Below are positions 17,595-27,002 of a DNA stretch of 64,000 bases, piece by piece. The DNA comes from Asticcacaulis sp. MM231 (GTDB lineage Bacteria; Pseudomonadota; Alphaproteobacteria; Caulobacterales; Caulobacteraceae): positions 1,116,001-1,180,000 of the forward strand of contig NZ_OZ075108.1 in the NCBI RefSeq assembly GCF_964186625.1, read 5' to 3'. Made by a program: the position numbers and the translations under genes. The first letter of the stretch is position 1. Each line of letters begins with the position of its first letter. Below the pieces are notes generated by a model. That model saw only the letters and a program-made list of their open reading frames with translations. It did no database searches and was not told the DNA's origin.

Positions 17595-17960
17595 ATGGTT
17601 AGGCAACCCGGAATTCAATTTGCACGGCAATTGCGGCATGAGATGACGCTGCATGAAATCTTGTTATGGAGCCGTATCAAAAAGCGATATCCGAATGGCC
17701 CTGTCTTTCGCCGCCAGTATCCCTATGCGCCGTATGTCTTTGATTTCTACTGTGCACGCATAAAGCTGGTTATTGAGATTGATGGTATGGGCCACGATAT
17801 TTCTGATCAAGCACGCAAGGACGAGGCACGTGATCAATATCTGCGCTTGAGAGGATTTGAGGTATTGAGGATAGCAGCGGCCGAAGTTCTTGCTGATCCG
17901 GATGATGTCGCAGATGGCGTGATCAGATTAGCAACAGAACGTATGCGGCAAGCCATCTAA
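17595..17960 (+). CDS. DUF559 protein, Vsr-like PD-(D/E)XK endonuclease fold
   Basis: This 121-residue protein belongs to the DUF559 (PF04480) type, related to very-short-patch-repair nucleases. The signature runs FRRQYPYAPYVFDFYC, then LVIEIDGMGHD, then RDQYLRLRGFEVLRI. The D of FDFYC and the E and D of IEIDG are the expected metal ligands. Function in this family is unproven; DNA cleavage is inferred from the fold. Codon use is more AT-rich than in neighbours. The gene starts 32 nt after the left repeat and its TAA overlaps the right repeat. Confidence 0.88.
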   Translation: MVRQPGIQFARQLRHEMTLHEILLWSRIKKRYPNGPVFRRQYPYAPYVFDFYCARIKLVIEIDGMGHDISDQARKDEARDQYLRLRGFEVLRIAAAEVLADPDDVADGVIRLATERMRQAI

Positions 17961-18007
17961 CCTCACCCGGCGCTGCGCGCCACCCTCCCCTGAGATCAGG
18001 GGAGGTT
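17959..18007. repeat. right inverted repeat of the DUF559 unit
   Basis: This is the reverse complement of 17514-17562 with three mismatches. It ends 7 nt before the last base of engB. Confidence 0.8.
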
Positions 18008-18014
18008 CATGTCT

Positions 18015-18677
18015 TTACAAAGTGATCCCGCAGGTCTGCATGATCTCAAGGCGCAATTCCGGGATGCCGAAGCCGACCTCGGACGAGGTGGGCAGCACGA
18101 TCGGGTGGGCGGCAGGGCGCTTCTTGATGCCGGCCTGCGTGGCGGCGATCACCTTCGCCAGTTCGGCCGGCTTGATCTTGTCGGCCTTGGTCAGCACGAT
18201 CTGGTAGCTGACGGCGGCCTTGTCGAGCGCGTCCATTGGCTCGTTATCGACGTCTTTCAGGCCGTGGCGCGCATCGATCAGAAGATAGGCGCGCTTGAGG
18301 TTAGGCCGGCCGCGCAGGTAATCGCGGCCCAGATTCTGGAACTTCTTGACCGCCACCTTGGACGCGCGCGCCCAGCCATAGCCGGGCAGATCGACCATGT
18401 GCATGGCGTCGTTGAGGCGGAAAAAGTTCAGCTCGCGGGTACGGCCGGGTTCATTGGAGGCGCGCGCCAGATGCTTATGGCTCACCAGCGCGTTGATCAG
18501 CGACGACTTGCCGACATTGGAGCGGCCGGCGAAGGCCACTTCAGGCAATTCGTCGGACGGCAACTGATCGACCGAGACCGCGCCCATGACGAAGGACACC
18601 GGGCGGGCAAACAGCACCCGCGCGGTTTCGATCGCTTCGGCCTGCAGTTCGGCTTCGGTCTTTACAGAGTTGGTCAC
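18015..18677 (-). CDS. engB: ribosome-biogenesis GTPase EngB (YihA/YsxC)
   Basis: This 220-residue TRAFAC GTPase is needed for 50S subunit assembly. The G motifs are [11 protein letters not shown] (G1, about residue 50), EPGRTRE (switch I), VDLPGYGWA (G3), LTKADK (G4) and PTSSEVG (G5). The N-terminus carries [12 protein letters not shown] as in other alphaproteobacterial EngB. The start is GTG at 18675-18677, overlapping the TGA of yidC (GTGA). Together with rnpA and yidC it forms a tight translationally coupled block. Confidence 0.94.
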   Translation of the reverse strand: MTNSVKTEAELQAEAIETARVLFARPVSFVMGAVSVDQLPSDELPEVAFAGRSNVGKSSLINALVSHKHLARASNEPGRTRELNFFRLNDAMHMVDLPGYGWARASKVAVKKFQNLGRDYLRGRPNLKRAYLLIDARHGLKDVDNEPMDALDKAAVSYQIVLTKADKIKPAELAKVIAATQAGIKKRPAAHPIVLPTSSEVGFGIPELRLEIMQTCGITL

Positions 18678-20543
18678 GCCGCCTTCTTTCCCTTATCCAT
18701 CATTTCGCGCACCTTCTTGATGCCGGTATCGATCGGGTTTTCGACCTTGAGGCGGTGCATGATGGAGTATTGTTGCAGGATGGTCAGGATGTTCGACCAG
18801 ATCCAGTAGATGATCAGGCCGACAGCAACCTGGGTCATGAAGAAGGTCAGCATGATGGGCATAAAGCTCATCATCTTCTTTTGCATCGGGTCAACGCCGG
18901 TCATCGGCGTCATTTGCTGGCTGAGCCACATCGAGGCGCCGTAGAGGATGGCGATGATGCCGATATGTAGCGGGCCATCGAGCACGGTACCGATCAGGGG
19001 CACGGTTGCGGGGTTGTAATTTATAGCGCCGAACAGGTTGAAGATCGTGGTGCTGTCGCGTGCCGACAGATCTCTGATCCAGCCGAAGAAGGGGGCGTGG
19101 CGCATTTCGATGGCGAGCATCAGCACCTTATAGAGCGCCCAGAAAACCGGCAATTGCAGGAGCATGGGCAGACAGCCGCCAAGACCGGCCATCGGGTTGA
19201 CTTTTTCCTCCTGATAGAGGGCCATGGTCGCTTCCTGCGTCTTTTGCGGATCGCCTTCGTGACGCTTCTTGATGGCGTCGAGCTTCGGCTTCAGGCGCTC
19301 CTGCACCTGCTTCATCTTGGTCATCGAACTCGTAGGACTTGTGAGCCAGCGGGTAGAAGACCAGCTTGACGATGACGGTGAGCGACAGGATGGCAAGGCC
19401 GAAGTTACCAACCAGGGCATAAAGCTTATCAAGCAGCCAGTACATCGGATAGGTCAGGACGCTGAGCATACCCCAGTCCACCGCCCAGTGGAAACGCGGG
19501 ATATGCAGGGTGTCTTCGTAGACCTGGAGCTGGGTGTTTTGCTTGGCACCGGCGAAGACATGCGATTCCGCTTTCCAGGTCTGGCCGGGCGCCAGGGTGA
19601 CGGCGTTATCGACATAACCGCTGCGGAATACAGGCACGCCATCGAGCAGATCGGCGCGTGCGGTATACTGCACGGCTTGCGACTGATTGGGGATAACGGC
19701 CGCCATCCAGTACTTGTCGGTGATGCCGTACCAGCCACCGATGGAATCCTTCTTCTCCAGCTTCTTGCCGTCTTTCGGCTTGGCCATATCCTTGTACTTC
19801 AAGGAGTTGGTGCGGTAGTCGCCCATCTTCGGGCTGGCCAGGGTCTTGGAGGAGGTGGCGATGGCGCCTTCATGGACCACGGCTTCCTTGCCGGCGTGTT
19901 CGGGCATGCCGTTGCGCACGACCATCGAATAGGGGGCGAAGGCGATGGCCTGCGGCGTCGCATTGGCCACCGCATTGTCCTCGGTGATCATGTAGTTGGC
20001 GTCGATGCTCAGGGTGCGCGTGAAGGTCAGGCCGGCACCGTTGTTATAGGTCAGCACGACCGGCTTGCCGACGCTCAAGGTCGTGCCGGAAGCCACCGTC
20101 CACACCGTATCGATCGTCGGCGCGTTGGGGATGTTCTGGAAATTATAGCCCGACACCACGTAGTAAGCGCTCTTGCTGTTGGCGGGGGTCAGCAGTTCGA
20201 CCGGATCGTTCTTCTTTTCGACCGTGCGGTCATACTTGATCATATAGAGATCGTCGATCAAGGCGCCTTTCAGCGACAGGCTGCCCTTGAGCGAAGGTGT
20301 GTCGATAGCGACGCGCGGCGTCTGGGTCAGGGCCTGCTCGCGGGTCAGCGGCACCGCGACGACGCCCCCAACCGGCAGACCGGCGGCGATAGCGGCGCTG
20401 GAAGAGGCGGCGGCAGCGGCCACTTGCGCGGCCTCGCGCTTCTTCTGTTGCGGGCCAAAGACGAAGAACTGATAGAAGGCCAGCAAAGCCATGCTGACGA
20501 TCAGGAAATAGATCATATTCCGGTTGTCGGTATCTTTATTCAT
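18674..20543 (-). CDS. yidC: membrane protein insertase YidC, interrupted by a single-base frameshift
   Basis: YidC inserts proteins into the inner membrane with or without SecYEG. The first frame (20543 to about 19332) gives TM1, the large P1 periplasmic domain and TM2, up to [13 protein letters not shown]. The second frame, from about 19330, gives [18 protein letters not shown], the remaining helices with [19 protein letters not shown], and a C-terminal basic tail. One extra G at about 19331 separates the halves. Joined, the protein has about 622 residues, normal for the group. YidC is essential in studied bacteria, so a sequencing error is the simplest explanation. It starts in an ATGA overlap with rnpA. 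Confidence 0.88.
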
Positions 20544-20947
20544 CGAACGGTCTTTGTTTCCTGAGGAGTATCTTCGGACTTTATGACGTCTGTGGTTATG
20601 GGGGCCTTGGGGCGCGCCACTGACTTCGCAGCGAGCCTTATCAGGGCGGCTTTAACATCGTCAAGTAAAGCATTCCAATCGCGCGAAACCGTATCGGCAC
20701 GGGCGATCAGCACATAATCGTGGCCGGGGCGGCCAAACTGGGGAATCATGACCTCTGCGGCTTCGCGCATGCGGCGCTTGGCCCGGTTGCGCACAACGGC
20801 ATTGCCGATCTTTTTTGTGGCGGTGAAGCCGACCTTGATCGCATCGTCCTCGCGCGTCTTTGCCTGCACGACCACGCCGGGGCGGGCCTGATAGGCGGCC
20901 TTGGCGGCGGCCAGAAACTCTGCGCGGATTTTGAGGCGGGGAATCAT
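20540..20947 (-). CDS. rnpA: ribonuclease P protein component
   Basis: This 135-residue basic protein binds the RNase P RNA and assists 5' maturation of tRNAs. It has the family's KVGFTATKKIGNAVVRNRAKRRMRE block with the RNR motif, then a Arg/Ala-rich C-terminus. The ATG at 20947 (MIPRLKIRAEF) fits the usual start; the frame open to 20983 would intrude on the hairpin behind rpmH. It sits between rpmH and yidC, the conserved order near many bacterial origins, and overlaps yidC by 4 nt. Confidence 0.93.
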   Translation of the reverse strand: MIPRLKIRAEFLAAAKAAYQARPGVVVQAKTREDDAIKVGFTATKKIGNAVVRNRAKRRMREAAEVMIPQFGRPGHDYVLIARADTVSRDWNALLDDVKAALIRLAAKSVARPKAPITTDVIKSEDTPQETKTVR

Positions 20948-20984
20948 TGGATGCTGATGTGGTGCCCTATGCCGGAAATACAAG

Positions 20985-21011
20985 AGAGTCCTTAAGCGAC
21001 TTAAGGACTCT
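20985..21011 (-). other. perfect hairpin between rpmH and rnpA
   Basis: A 12-bp stem (20985-20996 with 21000-21011; arm AGAGTCCTTAAG) has a 3-nt loop. On the minus strand it follows rpmH by 29 nt and precedes rnpA by 37 nt. The sequence after it (CTTGTATTTCC) is only weakly T-rich. It may be a partial terminator or processing site that sets rpmH above rnpA expression. Confidence 0.6.
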
Positions 21012-21040
21012 TCTTAAAATTCAGCAGTGCGTTGACGCGA

Positions 21041-21181
21041 TTAGGCCGTCAGGCGCTTGCGACCCTTGGCGCGGCGGCGCGCAACGATCTTTTGGCCGTT
21101 CTTGGTGGCCATGCGGGTGCGGTAGCCGTGGCGGCGCTTGCGCACAAGGCGGCTCGGCTGATAGGTACGTTTCGTTCCCAT
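21041..21181 (-). CDS. rpmH: 50S ribosomal protein L34
   Basis: This 46-residue, extremely basic protein begins [20 protein letters not shown] and ends in [13 protein letters not shown], the unmistakable L34 sequence. The ATG at 21181 is preceded by GGAG. The longer frame to 21403 is not coding. It is first in the rpmH-rnpA-yidC-engB block. Confidence 0.97.
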   Translation of the reverse strand: MGTKRTYQPSRLVRKRRHGYRTRMATKNGQKIVARRRAKGRKRLTA

Positions 21182-21342
21182 AGGGGGCTCCGATTGGTGT
21201 AGCGGGCCCCTTTGAGGGCCGGAATTGCGTAAAGAGGCGCGTGGATAGTCCGGCCAGAGACGCTTGTCAATAATATTTAGGCCGCTTTGGCTAAAATGAA
21301 GCGGTTGCGACGTAATTCTGCTATATATACAACGAAGCAGTA

Positions 21343-22935
21343 GTGAAGCCAAAGGTTTACGTGTTCGATCAGGGCAAATCAGACGCATCCGACAGGCGGG
21401 CAAAGACTCTCAAGGTGATACGCCGTGAGGGCTTCTATGCCGAACGGCTGGCGCACGCCCTCTCTATAGTGGCCGCTTTTTCGCTGAAATACGGCATGGT
21501 CGCCTTTAATCTGGCGCGTAACTTCCTGCTCAGCCTCTCCGGACAATTGCTGATCCTGACCTTCGTCTTCGTGATGATCGTTGAAATCGTGATTCTGATT
21601 CCATCGCTCGCCTCCGATCAGGAACGCTGGCTGACCGATCGGGTGCGCCAGGCCGAACTGACCTCGCAGGCGGTCGACACCTCGGAAAAGAACGCTGTGT
21701 CCAGGCCGGTGTCGTCGCAACTGCGCAAGAGCGCCGGCGTGCTCTATCTCGCCATCCAGAACGAGGGCGTGCGCGATTACGTGCTGTTCGATCAGAATGT
21801 GGTGGTGCCGGAAAAGGTCATGGACCTGCGCCAGACCCACACCAACATATGGCACGACATTACCTATCTGTGGGCGCCGTGGGAGACCTTCATGGGCCAG
21901 CCCGATCGGCTGCTGCACATCGTCGCCAAGCCGCGCGTGCGGTCTGGCGAGGTGATCGAGATCGTGGTCAAGGCCGATCCGCTGAAAGCCTATCTCAAGG
22001 CCAGCCTGCTCAGCATGCTGCGTGTGTCGCTCAGTATTTCCTTTCTGGCCGGCTTTCTGGTCTTCGTCGCCCTGTCCGTCTTTATCGTCCGCCCTATCCA
22101 GAACCTTACCCAGGCGATCCAGCGCTTCAAGACCAATCCGGAAGACGTGACGGTCACCCGGCCCTCCGGCCAGCTCAACGAGATCGGCCATATTGAAGCC
22201 GAACTGGCCTCGATGCAGGAAGAGGTGCGTCAGGCTCTGCGCTCGCGGGCACGTCTGGCAGCGCTCGGCCAGGCGGTGTCCAAGATCAATCACGACCTGC
22301 GCAACATGCTGACCTCGGCGCAGATGGCCTCGGACCGGCTGGCCAATTCGGCGGATCCGATCGTGGCCAAGGCGCTGCCGCGTCTGGAGCGCGCGCTCGA
22401 TCGCGCTGTGGCGCTGGCGCAAAACGTGCTGACCTACGGCAAGTCCGATGAGCAGACGCCGCAGATCCAGATCGTCAAGCTGAAAGCGCTGGCTGAGGCG
22501 GCTGCGGAAGACGCCGGCCTTGGGCTGGCGACGCAGGGGCCGGAAGCGGTGCGCTTCATCTCCAAGGTGGCTAAGGGCTTCAATCTCGAAGCTGATCCGG
22601 AACAACTGCACCGTCTGCTGGTCAATCTGATGCGCAATGCCCGTCAGGCTATTGAGCTTCAGCCGAACCGCAAGGCGCGCGGCCGCCTGACCCTGACGGC
22701 GGTCAAGACCTCGGAAGAGGTGCTTTTGATCGTCAACGACAATGGCCCCGGCATTCCGGAGAAGTTGCGCGACAAGCTGTTTCAGCCCTTTACCTCCAGC
22801 ACCACGCCCGGCGGTTCGGGCCTTGGGCTTGCCATCGCGCGCGAACTGGCGCAACTGCATGGCGGTGATGTCCGGCTGGTGAGCAGCGGCGCCGAAGGCA
22901 CGACCTTCGAGGTGCGCCTGCCCCTAAAGCCGTAA
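21343..22935 (+). CDS. sensor histidine kinase (HAMP, HisKA, HATPase)
   Basis: This 530-residue membrane-bound kinase has TM1 at about residues 61-88, a periplasmic sensing region to about 225, TM2 (225-249), then HAMP ([13 protein letters not shown]). The HisKA segment [15 protein letters not shown] has the phospho-acceptor His near 317. The ATPase domain has the N box [13 protein letters not shown]1 [10 protein letters not shown] and G2 [10 protein letters not shown]. No receiver domain is fused and no response regulator is adjacent. The start is GTG at 21343; a stop upstream at 21313 rules out a much longer form. The following small acidic gene is 17 nt away and may be co-transcribed. Confidence 0.88.
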   Translation: MKPKVYVFDQGKSDASDRRAKTLKVIRREGFYAERLAHALSIVAAFSLKYGMVAFNLARNFLLSLSGQLLILTFVFVMIVEIVILIPSLASDQERWLTDRVRQAELTSQAVDTSEKNAVSRPVSSQLRKSAGVLYLAIQNEGVRDYVLFDQNVVVPEKVMDLRQTHTNIWHDITYLWAPWETFMGQPDRLLHIVAKPRVRSGEVIEIVVKADPLKAYLKASLLSMLRVSLSISFLAGFLVFVALSVFIVRPIQNLTQAIQRFKTNPEDVTVTRPSGQLNEIGHIEAELASMQEEVRQALRSRARLAALGQAVSKINHDLRNMLTSAQMASDRLANSADPIVAKALPRLERALDRAVALAQNVLTYGKSDEQTPQIQIVKLKALAEAAAEDAGLGLATQGPEAVRFISKVAKGFNLEADPEQLHRLLVNLMRNARQAIELQPNRKARGRLTLTAVKTSEEVLLIVNDNGPGIPEKLRDKLFQPFTSSTTPGGSGLGLAIARELAQLHGGDVRLVSSGAEGTTFEVRLPLKP

Positions 22936-22952
22936 AACTGACGGAGTAGAGT

Positions 22953-23474
22953 TTGGAATTCGAGGATTTGCTGGAACTGGCGCGGGATAGTTATCTCGAA
23001 CAGTTCGCCACCTTTGTCGACAAGCAGCGGACCTTGTCCGAAAAAGGCACGATCGAGCTTAAGCTGGAAGTGCCGGAAGAGGGCGGCTTTTATCGCAACT
23101 ATTATTGCGCCGATTACGCCACAGACGGCGAGATGCTGGAACTGCAGTCCGAGGAAGAAGTGACCTTCGATACGATTGAGGTCACCCTCGGTGATATGGA
23201 TATGGTCATCAGCCGGCTGGTCTGGGACGATATCACCATCAAGGCCGGTGATAAGGCCGTGTCAGGCGATGATTTCAGCGAGTGGTTCGAGACCTGGTTC
23301 GATCCGGAAGAGACGACCTTCGATCCCGATACACGCTTCTCCGCCTGCATCCATTCGCTGCGGGTCGATGAGGCGGGGGTGTCGGTCGATTTCGGCACCG
23401 CGCCGATCACGGCCCTGGCCGACCTCTTGATGCGCTTTGAAAGCCTGGGGTGTCGCGCGCTTAGTGTGAGCTGA
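22953..23474 (+). CDS. acidic conserved hypothetical protein
   Basis: This 173-residue protein is rich in Asp and Glu (for example LELQSEEEVTFDTIEVTLGD) with no signal peptide or membrane segment. No family is recognised. The start is TTG at 22953, with ACGGAG 6 nt upstream; no ATG is near. It follows the sensor kinase by 17 nt on the same strand, so it could be a partner in signalling. Its end overlaps the convergent toxin gene by 14 nt. Confidence 0.6.
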   Translation: MEFEDLLELARDSYLEQFATFVDKQRTLSEKGTIELKLEVPEEGGFYRNYYCADYATDGEMLELQSEEEVTFDTIEVTLGDMDMVISRLVWDDITIKAGDKAVSGDDFSEWFETWFDPEETTFDPDTRFSACIHSLRVDEAGVSVDFGTAPITALADLLMRFESLGCRALSVS

Positions 23475-23805
23475 GTTTAGCTATGTCTTGCAGTAAATCC
23501 GGATGCATGGCTTGGATCGGGCGCTCAATCTCACGCCTTTGATGCTGGATGGTCAGGATGAGCACGGCATCCGGCGTGACGTCATAAATGATAAAGTGCT
23601 GTTGTGCCTCAATCATCAAGAAGGGCCAGGCGCGTTTTTGCCGTTTTACACCAAGGTCAGGCGCGGCAGCGATTTTTCCAAACGTCTCGTATAAAGCTTG
23701 AATATAGAGATTGGCGCGCGGCTCTCCCCATCTTTCCGTCGAATGGTTGAAGATGTGACGCAGGTCCGCCAAGGCACGACGTGACAGGCGATATTGGACT
23801 GACAC
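23461..23805 (-). CDS. ParE/RelE-type toxin
   Basis: This 114-residue protein of the ParE/RelE fold begins VQYRLSRRALADLRHIFNHS, typical of ParE (Y.LS..A..DL..I..Y). The later HFIIYDVTPDAVLILTIQHQRRE is the core strand pair. ParE toxins poison DNA gyrase; others cleave mRNA, and the sequence alone does not decide which. The C-terminus is about 15 residues longer than usual. The start is GTG at 23805 sharing one base with the antitoxin stop (TAGTG), so the two are coupled. Confidence 0.85.
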   Translation of the reverse strand: MSVQYRLSRRALADLRHIFNHSTERWGEPRANLYIQALYETFGKIAAAPDLGVKRQKRAWPFLMIEAQQHFIIYDVTPDAVLILTIQHQRREIERPIQAMHPDLLQDIAKLSSH

Positions 23806-24092
23806 TACTTCCAGCCTTCGGCTTCGCGCTTTTCAAACAGCGCCATATCACTTTTGAAGTCACCCATAGAGTCGATATATCGGCAAGCACTGATGTCACG
23901 ATAGCCTTGCAAGACGGCTTCACCGAGCTGATTGGCCTGCGTATCGATGTCGTTGCGCTTTTCCATGTCTCGGCGAATCAGATCGCGGACATATTCGCTG
24001 GGCGTTTCGTAGAGGCCGTCTTCGCCGACCATGCGCGCGACAAATTTTGCCAAAGGGGCCGACAGACGAGCATTGATACGGTCAGAAATCAT
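23805..24092 (-). CDS. ParD/CopG-type antitoxin
   Basis: This 95-residue protein has an N-terminal ribbon-helix-helix (INARLSAPLAKFVARMVGE, then TPSEYVRDLIRRDMEKR) that should bind operator DNA. A flexible C-terminal half (GDFKSDMALFEKREAEGWK) should wrap the toxin. It lies upstream of and overlaps the ParE gene, the standard order for this class. The repeats at 24122-24161 are the likely autoregulatory operator. Confidence 0.85.
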   Translation of the reverse strand: MISDRINARLSAPLAKFVARMVGEDGLYETPSEYVRDLIRRDMEKRNDIDTQANQLGEAVLQGYRDISACRYIDSMGDFKSDMALFEKREAEGWK

Positions 24093-24121
24093 GACGAGTC
24101 TCCTTGGCGATAATCTATATC

Positions 24122-24161
24122 TGTCGCCATGAAAGTCAAGTTTGTCGCCATTATTGCGACA
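24122..24161. promoter_or_regulatory. candidate operator of the parDE-type module
   Basis: A 6-bp inverted repeat TGTCGC (24143-24148)/GCGACA (24156-24161) and an extra half-site TGTCGC at 24122-24127 lie 30-70 nt upstream of the antitoxin start. Ribbon-helix-helix antitoxins bind such arrays. The site overlaps the last codons of the sirtuin gene. Confidence 0.5.
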
Positions 24162-24837
24162 GAAGTCGCCCTATATAATCTGGCACCACCTGCGTGGCCG
24201 GGCCCAGTATCTTTTCCTGAAACAGGCTGTGGCCCACTGACGGTTCGAGGTTAAGTTCGACTGTATGGGCGCCGGCGTGGCGTGCGGCCGATACGAAGCT
24301 GGCCGCCGGATAGACATTGCCGGATGTGCCGATGGAGAGAAACAGATCGCAGGCAGCAAGCGCGCGTTCGATCCGCGGCATGGCCAGAGGCATTTCGCCG
24401 AACCAGACGATATCGGGACGCAACTCCAATTCGACCGGGATGTCGGTATGCCAGTCCTGCACCGCGCCGGTATCTACGTGGCGCGCCTTGAGCAGTTCCC
24501 CGTGCATATGGATGAGGTTCGCGCCATCCACCCCTCGTTCGGCATAGGCGCGGTCGTGCAGGTCGTCGACATTCTGCGTCACCAGCAGCACGTCGCCCTT
24601 CGTCCATTCCGCGGCCAGTCGCGCCAGCGCATGATGGGCGGCATTGGGCCTAACCTCTGCCAGTTGGCGGCGGCGCTGGTTGTAGAAATCCTGCACCAGG
24701 GCCGGATCGGCCTCGAACCCCTCCGGTGTCGCCACGGCTTCGACGCGATGACCGCACCATAGCCCATCGGAAGCACGGAAGGTTGGCACGCCCGATTCCG
24801 CTGAAATGCCGGCGCCGGTCAGGATGACGATGTTCAT
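24151..24837 (-). CDS. cobB: NAD-dependent protein deacylase (Sir2/CobB, class III-like)
   Basis: This 228-residue sirtuin removes acyl groups from lysines using [19 protein letters not shown] is the NAD-binding start, TQNVDDLH and HMHGEL contain the catalytic His, and [11 protein letters not shown] follows. FYNQRRRQL carries the Tyr and Arg associated with desuccinylase activity in CobB and SIRT5. The four zinc Cys residues are missing, as in many short bacterial class III sirtuins. It lies 10 nt downstream of ggt on the same strand, so both may share a transcript. Confidence 0.88.
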   Translation of the reverse strand: MNIVILTGAGISAESGVPTFRASDGLWCGHRVEAVATPEGFEADPALVQDFYNQRRRQLAEVRPNAAHHALARLAAEWTKGDVLLVTQNVDDLHDRAYAERGVDGANLIHMHGELLKARHVDTGAVQDWHTDIPVELELRPDIVWFGEMPLAMPRIERALAACDLFLSIGTSGNVYPAASFVSAARHAGAHTVELNLEPSVGHSLFQEKILGPATQVVPDYIGRLLSQ

Positions 24838-24847
24838 TTTCTGTGCC

Positions 24848-26620
24848 CTACCGCTTCGCTGCTTGAGGGCTCTTTATAACAACCCCCTCACGACGCGGAT
24901 CGCTGCCGCCGTCAAAGGTGCCGTCAGGCTGGCGCAGGATGCCGTTCAGGCCCGATTCTTCGCCATTCGTGGCGGTGAGGGTGTAGCCCATCGCCGTCAA
25001 ACCATCCCAGACCGCTGGCTCCATGCGGGCGCGCTCGACACGAATGCTGTTGCCGCGCGACACCACATTGGGCAGGTTGATGGCGTCCTGCATCGAGAGC
25101 TTCCAATCGAGCACGGCGATCAGCACCTTGAGATTATAGGACAAAATAGCCGAGCCACCGGGCGAGCCGACCGCCGCGATCACCGACTTGCCGGTCTGAT
25201 CAAACACGATCACCGGACTCATGGACGAGCGCGGGTGCTTGCCCCCGGCCACGCTGTTTGCCACCGGCAGGCCATCGGCCGTCTGCGGGCTAAACGAGAA
25301 GTCGGTGAGTTGATTGTTGAGGAAGAAGCCGCCCACCATGCGGCCGGTGCCGAAATAGCTCTCGACCGTTGTCGTCATGCTCAGCACATTGCCGTAGGAA
25401 TCGCGGATGACGAAGTGGCTGGTGCCGGCAGGCTCCAGTGTCCTGTCCGTCGCTACCTGCATCGGCAGCACGCCGGCCTTGGGTGCGGCGTTAGCGGTGC
25501 CGATCTTGATAAGGGCCGAGCGGGCTTTCAGATAAGCAGGGTTCAGATAGGCGTCCTGCTGACGGTTGAAGAGGGGCGTATCGGCCTCATACTGGTCGCG
25601 GTCGGCGTACATCAGGCGCTCGGTCTCGATCAGCGCCTGCCAGGCGCGCGGATCGTGCACGCCCCACTGGTCCAGTGGCTGCAATTCGGCGATCTTCAGA
25701 CCCTGCAGCAGTGCGATGCCGCCCGAAGGCGTGTTGTTCGAGCAGACGATATAGATGCGGTAGGTGATGCAGACCGGCTTGCCGGCATAGCCGCCAACCG
25801 TAGCGTAAGGCGCGGTGGTGCTGGTCTTGACCTGATAGCCGCTCAGATCGGCCAAGGTCATGCCACCGGCCAGCGGTGCTTCGTGGGTCTTGGCGATGAT
25901 GGCCTCGGCGATCGGCCCTTTGCGGAAGGCGTCGCCGCGCTGGGCCGCCAAAGCGCGCAAGCTGCCGGCATAGGCCGGATTCTTGAGGATATCGCCGGTC
26001 TTGTGGTAGCCGCCCTGACCATCCCCGAGATAGGCGATGAAGTCAGCCGTGTGTTTTTGCGGGAAGTCGACGTTTTGCAGATAGTTGCCGAGGCGCGGCG
26101 TCACGCGGAAGCCATCATCGGCCAATTGGGTGGCGGCGGTGAAAAGACTGTCCCAAGTCTGGTTGCCATGGTCTTTTTGCGCGCGATCGAGCAGGTGCAT
26201 GGCGCCGGGCACGCCGGTGGCGCGGCCTGAAAGCACCGCATCCCTAAAGCTTATCGGCTTGCCATCGGCGCCCATAAAGAGATCGGGCGTGGCGGCGGCC
26301 GGCGCAGTTTCGCGGCCATTATAGTCGGTGATCTCGCCGGTTTTGGCATCGTAATAGAGCATGAAGGCGCCGCCGCCGAGACCGGAGCTTTGCGGCTCCA
26401 TCAGTCCCAGCACGGTCTGGACCGCCACGGCGGCGTCAGCGGCGGTGCCGCCGAGTTTGAGAATATCCATACCGGCCTGGGCCGCTTCCGGTTCGGCGGC
26501 CACGACGATCGGCTGAACGCGAGGGGGTTCATACGCGGGAAGGGTGGCGCAAGCCGTGGTAGAGGTGAAAAGGACAGCCAGCCCCGTGAAAATCAGGGAT
26601 TTCATTGGGGTATGGATCAC
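24848..26620 (-). CDS. ggt: gamma-glutamyltransferase (glutathione hydrolase)
   Basis: This 590-residue N-terminal-nucleophile hydrolase self-cleaves and transfers the gamma-glutamyl group of glutathione. The predicted cleavage Thr begins [20 protein letters not shown], near residue 398. Substrate loops [19 protein letters not shown] and SPGGSAI are present. The N-terminus is a signal sequence with a possible lipobox (STTAC). The start is GTG at 26620 because AGGAG lies 8 nt upstream; ATG at 26605 is the alternative. It is probably periplasmic. The sirtuin gene follows after 10 nt. Confidence 0.93.
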   Translation of the reverse strand: MIHTPMKSLIFTGLAVLFTSTTACATLPAYEPPRVQPIVVAAEPEAAQAGMDILKLGGTAADAAVAVQTVLGLMEPQSSGLGGGAFMLYYDAKTGEITDYNGRETAPAAATPDLFMGADGKPISFRDAVLSGRATGVPGAMHLLDRAQKDHGNQTWDSLFTAATQLADDGFRVTPRLGNYLQNVDFPQKHTADFIAYLGDGQGGYHKTGDILKNPAYAGSLRALAAQRGDAFRKGPIAEAIIAKTHEAPLAGGMTLADLSGYQVKTSTTAPYATVGGYAGKPVCITYRIYIVCSNNTPSGGIALLQGLKIAELQPLDQWGVHDPRAWQALIETERLMYADRDQYEADTPLFNRQQDAYLNPAYLKARSALIKIGTANAAPKAGVLPMQVATDRTLEPAGTSHFVIRDSYGNVLSMTTTVESYFGTGRMVGGFFLNNQLTDFSFSPQTADGLPVANSVAGGKHPRSSMSPVIVFDQTGKSVIAAVGSPGGSAILSYNLKVLIAVLDWKLSMQDAINLPNVVSRGNSIRVERARMEPAVWDGLTAMGYTLTATNGEESGLNGILRQPDGTFDGGSDPRREGVVIKSPQAAKR

Positions 26621-26828
26621 AGCGGGTACTCCTGAAGGGCAGCAATGGCCGGTTTTATATAGGGGTTTGGCGGGGTTGCGACAGGATGATCAACAAAAAA
26701 ACATCAAAACGGTGGAAAAAGTGCCAATCAAGCCTTGCCTTATCGAAACAGGTCAACTAAATGTCCGCCCCTCGCTGCAAGGCACTGCCGACACTAGGTT
26801 GGGCCGACGCGGTGAACTTTTGTGGTAA

Positions 26829-26905
26829 GCACTCGTAGCTCAGCTGGATAGAGCATCAGACTACGAATTTGAGGGTCGGGCGTTCGAATCGCTCCGAGTG
26901 CGCCA
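26829..26905 (+). tRNA. tRNA-Arg (anticodon ACG)
   Basis: This is a 77-nt cloverleaf with encoded CCA. The acceptor stem is GCACTCG with CGAGTGC. The anticodon arm is TCAGA-CTACGAA-TTTGA with ACG at 34-36, including one G-T pair. The T-arm carries CGTTCGAATCG. tRNA-Arg genes are frequent integration sites, but no second copy of its 3' end was noticed. Confidence 0.95.
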
Positions 26906-26924
26906 CCACAAAACAATAAAGAAG

Positions 26925-26958
26925 CCCTGACGCCGCAAAGCGTCAGGGTCTTTTTTTT
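26925..26958 (+). terminator. rho-independent terminator of tRNA-Arg
   Basis: A perfect 9-bp stem CCCTGACGC/GCGTCAGGG (26925-26933 with 26940-26948) has a 6-nt loop, followed by TC and eight Ts. Confidence 0.92.
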
Positions 26959-27002
26959 ATCTTTTTGGCAACTGAAAGTATGCGAAGCGAGCATAGGGCT
27001 TG

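Larger units (their letters stand above)
17514..18007. mobile_element. DUF559 nuclease gene enclosed by 49-bp REP-like inverted repeats
   Basis: The 494-bp unit consists of a left repeat (17514-17562), a 32-nt leader, the DUF559 gene (17595-17960) and a right repeat (17959-18007). The repeats are inverted copies with 46 of 49 positions identical. The gene's stop codon lies inside the right repeat. It is inserted between the genes of two ordinary proteins without damaging either. No target duplication could be recognised. Calling it mobile is inference from this architecture. Confidence 0.55.

Noticed and set aside
24806..26230. 474-codon frame on the plus strand opposite ggt
   Set aside because: Antisense shadow of ggt; no motif or start context.
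26829..26905. tRNA-Arg as attachment site of an integrated element
   Set aside because: No integrase gene and no duplicated tRNA 3' end were found between 26906 and 32228.
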